Shown in pieces: positions 10,266-21,372 of a DNA stretch of 64,000 nt. The notes under the pieces are model-generated. The model was not told where the DNA came from, searched no databases, and was given only the letters and a program-made list of their open reading frames with translations. Within the stretch, counting starts at the first letter, position 1, and every line of letters starts with the position of its first letter. Source of the DNA: Apoderus coryli (taxonomy: Eukaryota; Arthropoda; Insecta; Coleoptera; Attelabidae); contig OU452217.1 of assembly GCA_911728435.2 (NCBI GenBank), positions 186,001-250,000 on the forward strand, given 5' to 3'. A program made the translations under genes and the position numbers.

Positions 10266-13200
10266 AATCTAAATAGCACAATTTTTTAAATAAACGCTGT
10301 AATTCGTTCTAAATTGCTTTTTTATGCTTATTCTAATTTCTTTTTACTAATAAATTTAGTTTTACATTCTAAAAGAGAAAACAGATTTTTGTTAGAAACT
10401 TTACTTTTTAAATATAAATAACACAATTTTTTAAATAAGCGCTCTAAATCGTTCTAAATTGCTTTTTTATGCTTATTCTAATTTCTTTTAACTAATAAAA
10501 TTTAGATTTGAATTCTTAGAGAGAAAACAGCTTTTGGTAGAAACTTTACTTTTTAAATCTAAATAACACAATTTCTGAACTAAACGCTCTAATTCGTTCT
10601 AAATTGCTTTTTTATACTTATTCTAATTTCTTTTTCCTAATAAAATTTAGTTTTAAATTCTTAGAGAGTAAACAGCTTTTTGATAGGAACTTTACTTTTT
10701 AAATCTAAATAACACAATTTTTTAAATAAACGCTCTAATTCGTTCTAAATTGCTTTTTTATGCTTATTTTAATTTCTTTTACTAATAAATTTAGTTTTAC
10801 ATTCTAAAAGCGAAAACAGCTTTTTGTTAAAAACTTTACTTTTTAAATCTACATAACACAATTTCTGAACTAAACGCTCTAATTCGTTCTAAATTGCTTT
10901 TTTTATGCTTATTCTAATTTCTTTTTCCTAATAAAATTTAGTTTTAAATTCTTAGAGAGAAAACAGCTTTTTGGTAGACACTTTACTTTTTAAATATAAA
11001 TAACACAATTATTTAAATAAACGCTTTAAATCGTTCTAAATTGCTTTTTTATGCTTATCCATATTTCTTTTTACTAACAAATTTAGTTTTAAATTCTTAG
11101 AGAGAAAACAGCTTTTTGGTAGACACTTTACTTTTTAAATATAAATAACACAATTTCTTAACTAAACGCTCTAAATCGTTCTAAATTGCTTTTTTATGCT
11201 TATTCTATCTTCTTTTTACTAACAAATTTAGTTTTAAATTCTTAGAGAAAAAAAAAGCTTTTTGGTAGACACTTTACTTTTTAAATATAAATAACACAAT
11301 TTTTCAAATAAGCGCTCTAAATCGTTCTAAATTGCTTATTTATCCTTATTCTAATTTCTTTTTACTAACAAATTTAGTTTTAAATTCATAGAGAGAAAAC
11401 AGCTTTTTGGTAGACACTTTACTTTTTAAATATAAATAACACAATTTCTTAACTAAACGCTCTAATTCGTTCTAAATTGCTTTTTTATGCTTATTCTAAT
11501 TTCTTTTAACTAATAAAATTTAGTTTTGAACTCTTAGAGAGAAAACAGCTTTTTGATAGACACTTTACTTTTTAAATATAAATAACACAATTTCTTAACT
11601 AAACGCTTTAATTCGTTCTAAATTGCTTTTTTATGCTTATTCTAATTTCTTTTTCCTAATAAAATTTAGTTTTAAATTGTGAGAGAGAAAATATCTTTTT
11701 GGTAGACACTTTACTTTTTAAATATAAATAACACAATTTCTTAACTAAACGCTCTAAATCGTTCTAAATTGCTTTTTTATGCTTATTCTATCTTCTTTTT
11801 ACTAACAAATTTAGTTTTAAATTCTTAGAGAGAAAACAGCTTTTTGGTAGACACTTTACTTTTTAAATATAAATAACACAATTTCTTAACTAAACGCTCT
11901 AATTCGTTCTAAATTGCTTTTTTATGCTTATTCTAATTTCTTTTAACTAATAAAATTTAGTTTTGAATTCTTAGAGAGAAAACAGCTTTTGGTAGAAACT
12001 TTACTTTTTAAATCTAAATAACACAATTTCTGAACTAAACGTTCTAATTCGTTCTAAATTGCTTTTTTATGCTTATTCTAATTTCTTTTTCCTAATAAAA
12101 TTTAGTTTTAAATTCTTAGAGAGTAAACAGCTTTTTGATAGGAACTTTACTTTTTAAATCTAAATAACACAATTTTTTAAATAAACGCTCTAATTCGTTC
12201 TAAATTGCTTTTTTATGCTTATTTTAATTTCTTTTACTAATAAATTTAGTTTTACATTCTAAAAGCGAAAACAGCTTTTTGTTAGAAACTTTACTTTTTA
12301 AATCTACATAACACAATTTCTGAACTAAACGCTCTAATTCGTTCTAAATTGCTTTTTTATGCTTATTCTAATTTCTTTTTCCTAATAAAATTTAGTTTTA
12401 AATTCTTAGAGAGAAAACAGCTATTTTGTAGAAACTTTACTTTTTAAATCTAAATAACAGAATTTTTTAAATAAACGCTCTAAATCGTTCTAAATTGCTT
12501 TTTCATGCTTATTCGAATTCCTTTTTACTAACTAATTTAGTTTTAAATTCTTAGAGAGAAAACAGCTTTTTGGTAGACACTTTACTTTTTAAATATAAAT
12601 AACACAATTATTTAAATAAACGCTTTAAATCGTTCTAAATTGCTTTTTTATGCTTATCCATATTTCTTTTGACTAACAAATTTAGTTTTAAATTCTTAGA
12701 GAGAAAACAGCTTTTTGGTAGACACTTTACTTTTTAAATATAAATAACAGAATTTCTTAACTAAACGCTCTAATTCGTTCTAAATTACTTTTTTATGCTT
12801 ATTCTAATTTCTTTTTACTAATAAATTTAGTTTTAAATTCTAAAAGAGAAAGCAGCTTTTTAATAGAAACTTTACTTTTTAAATCTAAATAACACAATTT
12901 CTTAACTAAACGCTCTAATTCGTTATAAATTGCTTTTTTATGCTTATTCTAATTTCTTTTTACTAACAAATTTAGTTTTAAATTCTTAGAGAGAAAACAT
13001 CTTTTTGGTAGACACTTTACTTTTTAAATCTAAATAACACAATTTCTTAACTAAACGCTCTAAATCCTTCTAAATTGCTTTTTTATGCTTATTCTATCTT
13101 CTTTTTACTAACAAATTTAGTTTTAAATTCTTAGAGAAAAAAAAAGCTTTTTGGTAGACACTTTACTTTTTAAATATAAATAACACAATTTTTCAAATAA

Positions 13201-16200
13201 GCGCTCTAAATCGTTCTAAATTGCTTATTTATGCTTATTCTAATTTCTTTTTACTAACAAATTTAGTTTTAAATTCATAGAGAGAAAACAGCTTTTTGGT
13301 AGACACTTTACTTTTTAAATATAAATAACACAATTTCTTAACTAAACGCTCTAATTCGTTCTAAATTGCTTTTTTATGCTTATTCTAATTTCTTTTAACT
13401 AATAAAATTTAGTTTTGAATTCTTAGAGAGAAAACAGCTTTTTGGTAGACACTTTACTTTTTAAATATAAATAACACAATTTCTTAACTAAACGCTCTAA
13501 TTCGTTCTAAATTGCTTTTTTATGCTTATTCTAATTTCTTTTTCCTAATAAAATTTAGTTTTAAATTCTTAGAGAGAAAACAGCTTTTTTGTAGAAACTT
13601 TACTTTTTAAATCTAAATAACACCATTTTTTAACTAAACGCTCTAATTCGTTCTAAATTGCTTTTTTATGCTTTTTCTAATTCCTTTTTACTGACAAATT
13701 TAGTTTTAAATTCTTAGAGAGAAAACAGCTTTTTGGTAGACACTTTACTTTTTAAATAAAGATAACACAATTTCTTAAATAAAATCCCTCTAATTCCTTC
13801 TAAATTGATGTTTTATGCCTATTCTAATTTCTTTTTTTTAATAAAATTTAGTTTTTAATTCTTAGAGAGAAAACAGCTTTTTGGTAGACGCTTTACTTTT
13901 TAAATATAAATAACACAATTTCTTAACTAAACGCTCTAATTCGTTCTAAATTGCTTTTTAATGCTATTCTAATTTCTTTTTCCTTATAAAATTTAGTTTT
14001 AAATTCTGAGAGGGAAAATAGCTTTTTGGTACACAATTTACTTTTTAAATATAAATAAAACCATTTTTTAACTAAACGCTCTAATTCGTTCTAAATTGCT
14101 TTTTTATGCTTATTCTAATTTCTTTTAACTAATAAAATTTAGTTTTAAATTCTAAAAGGGAAAACAGCTATTTTGTAGAAACTTTACTTTTTAAATCTAA
14201 ATAACACAATTTTTTAAATAAACGCTCTAAATCGTTCTAAATTGCTTTTTCATGCTTATTCTAATTCCTTTTTACTAACGCATTTAGTTTTAAATTCTTA
14301 CAGAGAATACAGTTTTTTGGTAGACACTTTACTTTTTAAATATAAATAACACCATTTCTTAACTAAACGCTCTAATTCGTTCTAAATTGCTTTTTTTATG
14401 CTTATTCTAATTTCTTTTTCCCAATAAAATTTAGTTTTAAATTCTTAGAGAGAAAGCAGCTATTTTGTAGAAACTTTACTTTTTAAATCTAAATAACACA
14501 ATTTTTTAAATAAACGCTCTAATTCGTTCTAAATTGCTTTTTTATGCTTATTCTAATTTCTTTTTATTAATAAATTTAGTTTTACATTCTAAAAGAGAAA
14601 ACAGATTTTTGTTAGAAACTTTACTTTTTAAATCTAAATAACACAATTTCTGAACTAAACGCTGTAATTCGTTCTAAATTGCTTTTTTTATGCTTATTCT
14701 AATTTCTTTTTCCTGATAAAATTTAGTTTTAAATTCTTAGAGAGAAAACAGCTATTTTGTAGAAACTTTACTTTTTAAATCTAAATGACACAATTTTTTA
14801 AATAAACGCTCTAAATCGTTCTAAATTGCTTTTTCATGCTTATTCTAATTCCTTTTTACTAACAAATTTAGTTTTAAATTCTTAGAGAGAAAACAGCTTT
14901 TTGGTACACTTTACTTTTTAAATATAAATAACACAATTTTTTAAATAAACGCTCTAAATCGTTCTAAATTGCTTTTTTATGCTTATTCATATTTTTTTTA
15001 CTGATAAATTTAGTTTCAAATTCTTAGAGAGAAAACAGCTTTTTGGTAGACACTACTTTTTAAATATAAATAACACAATTTTTTAAATAAGCGCTCTAAA
15101 TCGTTCTAAATTGCTTTTTTATGCTTATTCTAATTTCTTTTAACTAATAAATTTAGTTTTAAATTCTAAAAGAGAAAGCAGCTTTTTGGTAGAAACTTTA
15201 CTTTTTAAATCTAAATAACACAATTTCTTAACTAAACGCTCTAATTCGTTATAAATTGCTTTTTTATGCTTATTCTAATTTCTTTTAACTAATAAAATTT
15301 AGTTTTAAATTCTTAGAGAGAAAACATCTTTTTGGTAGACACTTTACTTTTTAAATCTAAATAACACAATTTCTTAACTAAACGCTCTAAATCGTTCTAA
15401 ATTGCTTTTTTATGCTTACTCTATCTTCTTTTTACTAACAAATTTAGTTTTAAATTCTTAGAGAAAAAAAAAGCTTTTTGGTAGACACTACTTTTTAAAT
15501 ATAAATAACACAATTTTTTAAATAAGCGCTCTAAATCGTTCTAAATTGCTTTTTTATGCTTATTCTAATTTCTTTTTACTAACAAATTTAGTTTTAAATT
15601 CTTAGAGAGAAAACAGCTTTTTGGTAGACACTTTACTTTTTAAATATAAATAACACAATTTCTTAACTAAACGCTCTAATTCGTTCTAAATTGCTTTTTT
15701 ATGCTTATTCTAATTTCTTTTTCCTAGTAAAATTTAGTTTTAAATTCTTAGAGAGAAAACAGCTTTTTTGTAGAAACTTTAATTTTTAAATATAAATAAC
15801 ACAATTTTTTAAATAAACGCTCTAATTCGTTCTAAATTGCTTTTTTATGCTTATTCTGATTTCTTTCTACTAATAAATTTAGTTTTACATTCTAAAAGAG
15901 AAAACAGCTTTTTGTTAGAAACTTTACTTTTTAAATGTAAATAACACAATTTCTGAACTAAACGCTCTAATTCGTTCTAAATTGCTTTTTTTATGCTTAT
16001 TCTAATTTCTTTTTCCTAATAAAATTTAGTTTTAAATTCTTAGAGAGTAAACAGCTTTTTGATAGAAACTTTACTTTTTAAATCTAAATAACACAATTTT
16101 TTAAATAAACGCTCTAATTTGTTCTAAATTGCTTTTTTATGCTTATTCTAATTTCTTTTTACTAATAAATTTAGTTTTACATTCTAAAAGAGAAAACAGC

Positions 16201-16886
16201 TTTTTGTTAGAAACTTTACTTTTTAAATCTAAATAACACAATTTCTGAACTAAACGCTCTAATTCGTTCTAAATTGCTTTTTTTATGCTTATTCTAATTT
16301 CTTTTTCCTAATAAAATTTAGTTTTAAATTCTTAGAGAGAAAACAGCTATTTTTTAGAAACTTTACTTTTTAAATCTAAATAACACAATTTTTTAAATGA
16401 ACGCTCTAAATCGTTCTAAATTGCTTTTTCATGCTTATTCTAATTCCTTTTTACTAATTTAGTTTTAAATTCTTAGAGAGAAAACAGCTTTTTGGTAGAC
16501 ACTTTACTTTTTAAATATAAATAACACAATTATTTAAATAAACGCTTTAAATCGTTCTAAATTGCTTTTTTATGCTTATCCATATTTCTTTTTACTAACA
16601 AATTTAGTTTTAAATTCTTAGAGAGAAAACAGCTTTTTGGTAGACACTTTACTTTTTAAATATAAATAACACAATTTCTTAACTAAACGCTCTAATTCGT
16701 TCTAAATTGCTTTTTTATGCTTATTCTAATTTCTTTTTACTAATAAATTTAGTTTTAAATTCTAAAAGAGAAAGCAGCTTTTTGGTAGAAACTTTACTTT
16801 TTAAATCTAAATAACACAATTTCTTAACTAAACGCTCTAATTCGTTATAAATTGCTTTTTTATGCTTATTCTAATTTCTTTTAACT

Positions 16887-16895
16887 AATAAAATT

Positions 16896-16897
<2 letters not shown>
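16887..16897 (+). repeat. Left target-site duplication of PLE2 (11 bp)
   Basis: aataaaattta precedes the poly(T) run and is repeated at 19608-19618. The uninterrupted paralogous site at 41737-41747 has a single copy, which confirms the duplication. The preceding t could make it 12 bp, because the element also ends in t. Confidence 0.92.

Positions 16898-16932
<35 letters not shown>
16898..16932 (-). repeat. Poly(T) run of 35: poly(A) tail of the minus-strand PLE2 copy
   Basis: Thirty-five consecutive T lie between the TSD and the element. On the minus strand this is a 3' poly(A), consistent with reverse transcription from a polyadenylated RNA. PLE1 has no such tail, and nothing like it is seen in the satellite. 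Length may be affected by slippage or by assembly. Confidence 0.85.
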
Positions 16933-16966
16933 CTGAAGTAATCCTTTTATCGAGGAGTGAATGATA
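16933..16966 (-). other. PLE2 end extension not shared by the right arm (34 bp)
   Basis: Thirty-four bp between the poly(T) run and the arm at 16967 are unique: the right arm ends at 19607 and goes straight into the TSD. Read on the minus strand it follows the attcaacat end of the arm and runs to the poly(A). Together with the 44-bp extension of PLE1 on the same side, this suggests that the plus-strand copies were cut short at a defined internal point. Confidence 0.7.
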
Positions 16967-17033
16967 ATGTTGAATAAAACTGCGTCTACTCCACAAAAAG
17001 ATCTTTATATACACGTTACAATTCGTGCAGGCT

Positions 17034-17072
17034 GCCAGACATGTTTCGGACTATATGTCCATCATCAGTGGC
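17034..17072 (-). ncRNA. Hammerhead ribozyme motif, PLE2 left arm
   Basis: On the minus strand this is the same 39-nt motif as at 19502-19540: GCCA, CTGATGA, T, GGAC-ATATA-GTCC, GAA, ACATGT, C, TGGC. It is sense to the minus-strand partial copy and lies close to its 3' end. Confidence 0.85.
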
Positions 17073-17820
17073 TAAGAAACTTGTACAATGTCGTTACATG
17101 TAGGAATTATACTTCATATGGACTTAATATAGAAATTGAAGAGTTACGGGATTAAAACGTCTATACAATATCTGTAATATAATAGCTTAATTAGGATGTG
17201 ATGTAATATATAGTATTTGTTGAAATCTCACCATTTTGTGGAAAAGTGTTTACATTAAGATTATATGACTTGACTTAAATTATTATTACATAATGTTGAA
17301 CAATATTATTCGAAAAACATTTCTTTTCTTTTCTTTCCATTTAATTTTAATTTTCATTGTTGGAGAAAAATTTTTATTTTAAGAAATTTCCAACTACTTT
17401 GTTGTAGTGTGGATGACAAATCAGAAAGACAAGATGTCGAGTGGTAAATGTGAAGATAGTTGTGTATAATAGTATGGTTTCAGCCAAAGCTACACATTTG
17501 GTGTTTTAGGTAAGGTGAGGAATTCAAGTGAAGTGAGTTTATGTTGTTGTTTGGTGTATAATGAATTGAATGTGAATCATAGGTAAGTAGTTGTAGGAAA
17601 ATATGTGTTATATGTACATTTCATTCTGTAATGTCTTTTATATGTTATGTAAGGATATATAATTTTAAAGTTCAATTTTAATGAAATGGGGTTGTGGGTT
17701 GATGACTTTTGTTTGTGTCAAGGAAGAGGTGATGTGTCATGTCCTAACCTAATATTTGTTATTTTGTTGATGTTGTTTGTAGGTTATGGGGTTTGTTTAT
17801 GTAACGGCAGAGATGGATAG

Positions 17821-18061
17821 TTACACCGAGTTGAATTTGAGGGAATTGAAGAAAGGAAGGCAGTCGAATTCAAGTTGGTCGTTCACACAGGTGTATTTGG
17901 TGTTCTTTTTATATAAGTTAATTTCCATAGCTTCCAAGACATTCAGCATGGTGCTTTTAAGGCAGGAGTGGAGCATTTCAGCATTTTGGTCGATGGAAAA
18001 GGAGTGGTGTTCATTATAGACATGGTTGGCAAAGGCAGAGTTACTGTTAATTTCATCCGCA
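17821..18061 (-). pseudogene. C-terminal GIY-YIG fragment of PLE2, minus-strand copy
   Basis: The minus strand encodes the last 79 or so residues of the PLE2 protein, from ADEINSNSAFANH through LEAMEI to FNSLKFNSV and a stop. The sequence agrees with the end of the plus-strand copy. The GIY, YIG and catalytic Arg motifs are not included, because the copy is truncated at 18061. An upstream methionine at 18070-18072 exists only because translation reads four codons into the other copy's strand across the head-to-head junction. No function is expected from this fragment. Confidence 0.9.
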
Positions 18062-18753
18062 GACTTTTCCACGTACCAATGTCACACGAAAACTTTAATA
18101 ACGAATTATCATTAATTTACCATATAGCCAGAGTAAACCACTATCCAATATCTACAATCAATAAAATATATTATAAACACCTAATAAAACACACATTCAA
18201 TGGACTTACCACCATCAAAAATCCCACAAACAATAACTTCCACCCTGTTACGTACATCAGTCCATTCATGCATTCCATTAAAAAACTATTTAATTACTGC
18301 AACATTAACATCTGCTTCAGAACTAGAAATACAATAGGCAATTACCTTGACAACAGCAAATCACCAGTTAATTGGCTTCAAAAATCCGGAGTATACTTAC
18401 TAAAATGTGGCACCTTGAACTGTAATACCATATACATAGGTCAAACAGGCCGCAACTTTAATACGCGTATAAAAGAACACCATAAAATCATTGAAAAGGC
18501 CACTCAAGAAAATGCGGATGAAATTAACAGTAACTCTGCCTTTGCCAACCATGTCTATAATGAACACCACTCCTTTTCCATCGACCAAAATGCTGAAATG
18601 CTCCACTCCTGCCTTAAAAGCACCATGCTGAATGTCTTGGAAGCTATGGAAATTAACTTATATAAAAAGAACACCAAATACACCTGTGTGAACGACCAAC
18701 TTGAATTCGACTGCCTTCCTTTCTTCAATTCCCTCAAATTCAACTCGGTGTAA
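18062..18753 (+). pseudogene. 5'-truncated PLE2 protein: connector plus GIY-YIG endonuclease, RT lost
   Basis: The open frame begins at 17968, but its first 31 codons lie in the left arm read antisense. True PLE sequence begins at about codon 32, with RLFHVP, which aligns with RLFNLP of the PLE1 protein just downstream of its RT. The rest is the connector and a complete-looking GIY-YIG domain: GVY (residues 141-143 of the 261-residue open frame), YIG (156-158), candidate catalytic Arg167, AFANHVYNEHH (191-201) and LEAMEI (224-229). Two cysteines (147 and 152) lie between GVY and YIG, four residues apart, where PLE1 has two residues between its pair. All RT motifs are missing, so it cannot retrotranspose alone. 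The ATG at 17968 would give a chimeric product of 261 residues; whether it is made is unknown. Confidence 0.9.
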
Positions 18754-19607
18754 CTATCCATCTCTGCCGTTACATAAACAAACCCCATAACCTACAAACA
18801 ACATCAACAAAATAACAAATATTAGGTTAGGACATGACACATCACCTCTTCCTTGACACAAACAAAAGTCATCAACCCACAACCCCATTTCATTAAAATT
18901 GAACTTTAAAATTATATATCCTTACATAACATATAAAAGACATTACAGAATGAAATGTACATATAACACATATTTTCCTACAACTACTTACCTATGATTC
19001 ACATTCAATTCATTATACACCAAACAACAACATAAACTCACTTCACTTGAATTCCTCACCTTACCTAAAACACCAAATGTGTAGCTTTGGCTGAAACCAT
19101 ACTATTATACACAACTATCTTCACATTTACCACTCGACATCTTGTCTTTCTGATTTGTCATCCACACTACAACAAAGTAGTTGGAAATTTCTTAAAATAA
19201 AAATTTTTCTCCAACAATGAAAATTAAAATTAAATGGAAAGAAAAGAAAAGAAATGTTTTTCGAATAATATTGTTCAACATTATGTAATAATAATTTAAG
19301 TCAAGTCATATAATCTTAATGTAAACACTTTTCCACAAAATGGTGAGATTTCAACAAATACTATATATTACATCACATCCTAATTAAGCTATTATATTAC
19401 AGATATTGTATAGACGTTTTAATCCCGTAACTCTTCAATTTCTATATTAAGTCCATATGAAGTATAATTCCTACATGTAACGACATTGTAAAAGTTTCTT
19501 AGCCACTGATGATGGACATATAGTCCGAAACATGTCTGGCAGCCTGCACGAATTGTAACGTGTATATAAAGATCTTTTTGTGGAGTAGACGCAGTTTTAT
19601 TCAACAT
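18513..19607 (+). repeat. PLE2 right inverted arm (1,095 bp) with 3' untranslated region
   Basis: Pairs with 16967-18061. After the stop at 18751-18753, about 850 bp of AT-rich non-coding 3' sequence follows to the element end. It holds the hammerhead motif at 19502-19540. Minus-strand frames here are shadows of the untranslated region and coding end. Confidence 0.93.
19502..19540 (+). ncRNA. Hammerhead ribozyme motif, PLE2 right arm
   Basis: Stem I GCCA (19502-19505) and TGGC (19537-19540); core CTGATGA (19506-19512); an unpaired T (19513); stem II GGAC (19514-19517) and GTCC (19523-19526) around ATATA; core GAA (19527-19529); minimal stem III ACATGT (19530-19535); cleavage expected after C19536. 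Relative to PLE1, both stems differ in sequence but keep pairing, while the core and the ACATGT palindrome are unchanged. That covariation is strong support for a folded RNA. Confidence 0.88.
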
Positions 19608-19618
19608 AATAAAATTTA
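19608..19618 (+). repeat. Right target-site duplication of PLE2 (11 bp)
   Basis: aataaaattta repeats 16887-16897. The satellite then resumes with gttttaaattc and the tgtggaaac variant, as at the empty site at 41.7 kb. Confidence 0.92.
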
Positions 19619-21372
19619 GTTTTAAATTCTTAGAGAGAAAACAGCTATTTTGTGGAAACTTTACTTTTTAAATCTAAATAACACAATTTTTTAAATAAAC
19701 GCTCTAAATCGTTCTAAATTGCTTTTTCATGCTTATGCTAATTCCTTTTTACTACTTAATTTAATTTTAAATTCTTAGAGAGAAAACAGCTTTTTGGTAG
19801 ACACTTTACTTTTTAAATATAAATAACACAATTATTTAAATAAACGCTTTAAATCGTTCTAAATTGCTTTTTTATGCTTATCCATATTTCTTTTTACTAA
19901 CAAATTTAGTTTTAAATTCTTAGAGAGAAAACAGCTTTTTGGTAGACACTTTACTTTTTAAATATAAATAACACAATTTCTTAACTAAACGCTCTAATTC
20001 GTTCTAAATTGCTTTTTTATGCTTATTCTAATTTCTTTTTACTAATAAATTTAGTTTTAAATTCTAAAAGAGAAAGCAGCTTTTTGGTAGAAACTTTACT
20101 TTTTAAATCTAAATAACACAATTTCTTAATTAAACGCTCTAAATCGTTCTAAATTGCTTTTTTATGCTTATTCTAATTTCTTTTTACTAACAAATTTAGT
20201 TTTAAATTCTTAGAGAGAAAACAGCTTTTTGGTAGACACTTTACTTTTTAAATATAAATAACACAATTTTTTAACTAAACGCTCTAATTCGTTCTAAATT
20301 GCTTTTTTATGCTTATTCTAATTTCTTTTAACTAATAAAATTTAGTTTTGAATTCTTAGAGAGAAAACAGCTTTTTGGTAGACACTTTACTTTTTAAATC
20401 TAAATAACACAATTTTGTAAATAAACGCTCTAAATCGTTCTATATTGCTTTTTTATGCTTATTCTAATTCCTTTTTACTAACAAATTTAGTTTTAAATTC
20501 TTAGAGAGGAAACAGCTTTTTGGTAGACACTTTACTTTTTAAATATAGATAACACAATTTCTTAATTAAACGCTCTAATTCCTTCTAAATTGCTGTTTTA
20601 TGCCTATTCTAATTTCTTTTTACTAATAAAATTTAGTTTTTAATTCTTAGAGAGAAAACAGCTTTTTGGTAGACGCTTTACTTTTTAAATATATATAACA
20701 CAATTTCTTAACTAAACGCTCTAATTCGTTCTAAATTGCTTTTTTATGCTTATTCTAATTTCTTTTAACTAATAAAATTTAGTTTTGATTTCTTAGAGAG
20801 AAAACAGCTTTTTGGTAGACACTTTACTTTTTAAATATAAATAACACAATTTCTGAACTAAATGCTCTAATTCGTTCTAAATTGCTTTTTTATGCTTATT
20901 CTAATTTCTTTTTCCTAATAAAATTTAGTTTTAAATTCTTAGAGAGAAAACAGCTTTTTTGTAGAAACTTTACTTTTTAAATCTAAATAACACAATTTTG
21001 TAAATAAACGCTCTAAATCGTTCTATATTGCTTTTTTATGCTTATTCTAATTTCTTTTTACTAACAAATTTAGTTTTAAATTCTTAGAGAGAAAACAGCT
21101 TTTTGGTAGACACTTTACTTTTTAAATATAGATAACACAATTTCTTAATTAAACGCTCTAATTCCTTCTAAATTGCTGTTTTATGCCTATTCTAATTTCT
21201 TTTTACTAATAAAATTTAGTTTTTAATTCTTAGAGAGAAAACAGCTTTTTGGTAGACGCTTTACTTTTTAAATATAAGTAACACAATTTCTTAACTAAAC
21301 GCTCTAATTCGTTATAAATTGCTTTTTTATGCTATTCTAATTTCTTTTTACTAATAAAATTTAGTTTTAAAT

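Larger units (their letters stand above)
10253..16897 (+). repeat. AT-rich 146-bp satellite array, block B (about 45 monomers)
   Basis: This is the same satellite and orientation as block A, between the two PLE insertions. Marker monomers again show higher-order structure. The tgatagg variant at 10681 recurs at 12136 (1,455 bp, 10 monomers). HindIII-type monomers lie at 11255, 13144 and 15471. The segment around 13.2-14.4 kb reappears in block C at an offset of 39,537 bp (13761 to 53298, 14006 to 53543). The last 0.85 kb or more (16041 onward) reappears at an offset of 24,850 bp (40891 onward). No gene is visible. Confidence 0.96.
16967..18061 (-). repeat. PLE2 left inverted arm (1,095 bp)
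   Basis: This is the reverse complement of 18513-19607, with no net insertion or deletion. One mismatch was noticed over the part compared by eye (in the acttgtaca/actttaca stretch near 17093). It contains, on the minus strand, the last 80 or so codons of the PLE protein, then about 850 bp of 3' untranslated sequence with the ribozyme. Small plus-strand frames inside it are antisense shadows. Confidence 0.95.
16898..19607. mobile_element. PLE2: truncated Penelope-like element in hairpin (inverted) arrangement
   Basis: A 2,710-bp insertion lies in the satellite. It is made of two 5'-truncated copies of one PLE, joined head to head: a minus-strand copy (18061 down to 16898) and a longer plus-strand copy (18062-19607). 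The shared 3' parts form arms 16967-18061 and 18513-19607, whose positions always sum to 36574. Both arms carry the C-terminal GIY-YIG coding end, a long 3' untranslated region and a hammerhead motif. The RT domain is absent, so it is a dead copy unless supplied in trans. Its protein and ribozyme differ clearly from PLE1, so it belongs to a separate family. The boundaries are confirmed by the empty site at 41.7 kb. Confidence 0.95.

Noticed and set aside
16898..16932. Telomeric repeats at a PLE end, as in endonuclease-lacking PLEs
   Set aside because: The end is a plain poly(A)/poly(T) run and both elements encode the GIY-YIG domain.
16961..17155. 64-codon plus frame and its mirror at 19419-19607 (minus)
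   Set aside because: Both are the antisense of the PLE2 3' untranslated region and ribozyme. They are duplicated only because the arms are inverted copies.
17786..18019. 77-codon plus frame and its identical mirror at 18555-18788 (minus), and a 68-codon minus frame at 18400-18606
   Set aside because: They are antisense to the GIY-YIG coding end. Identity of the first pair reflects the inverted arms, not a conserved gene.
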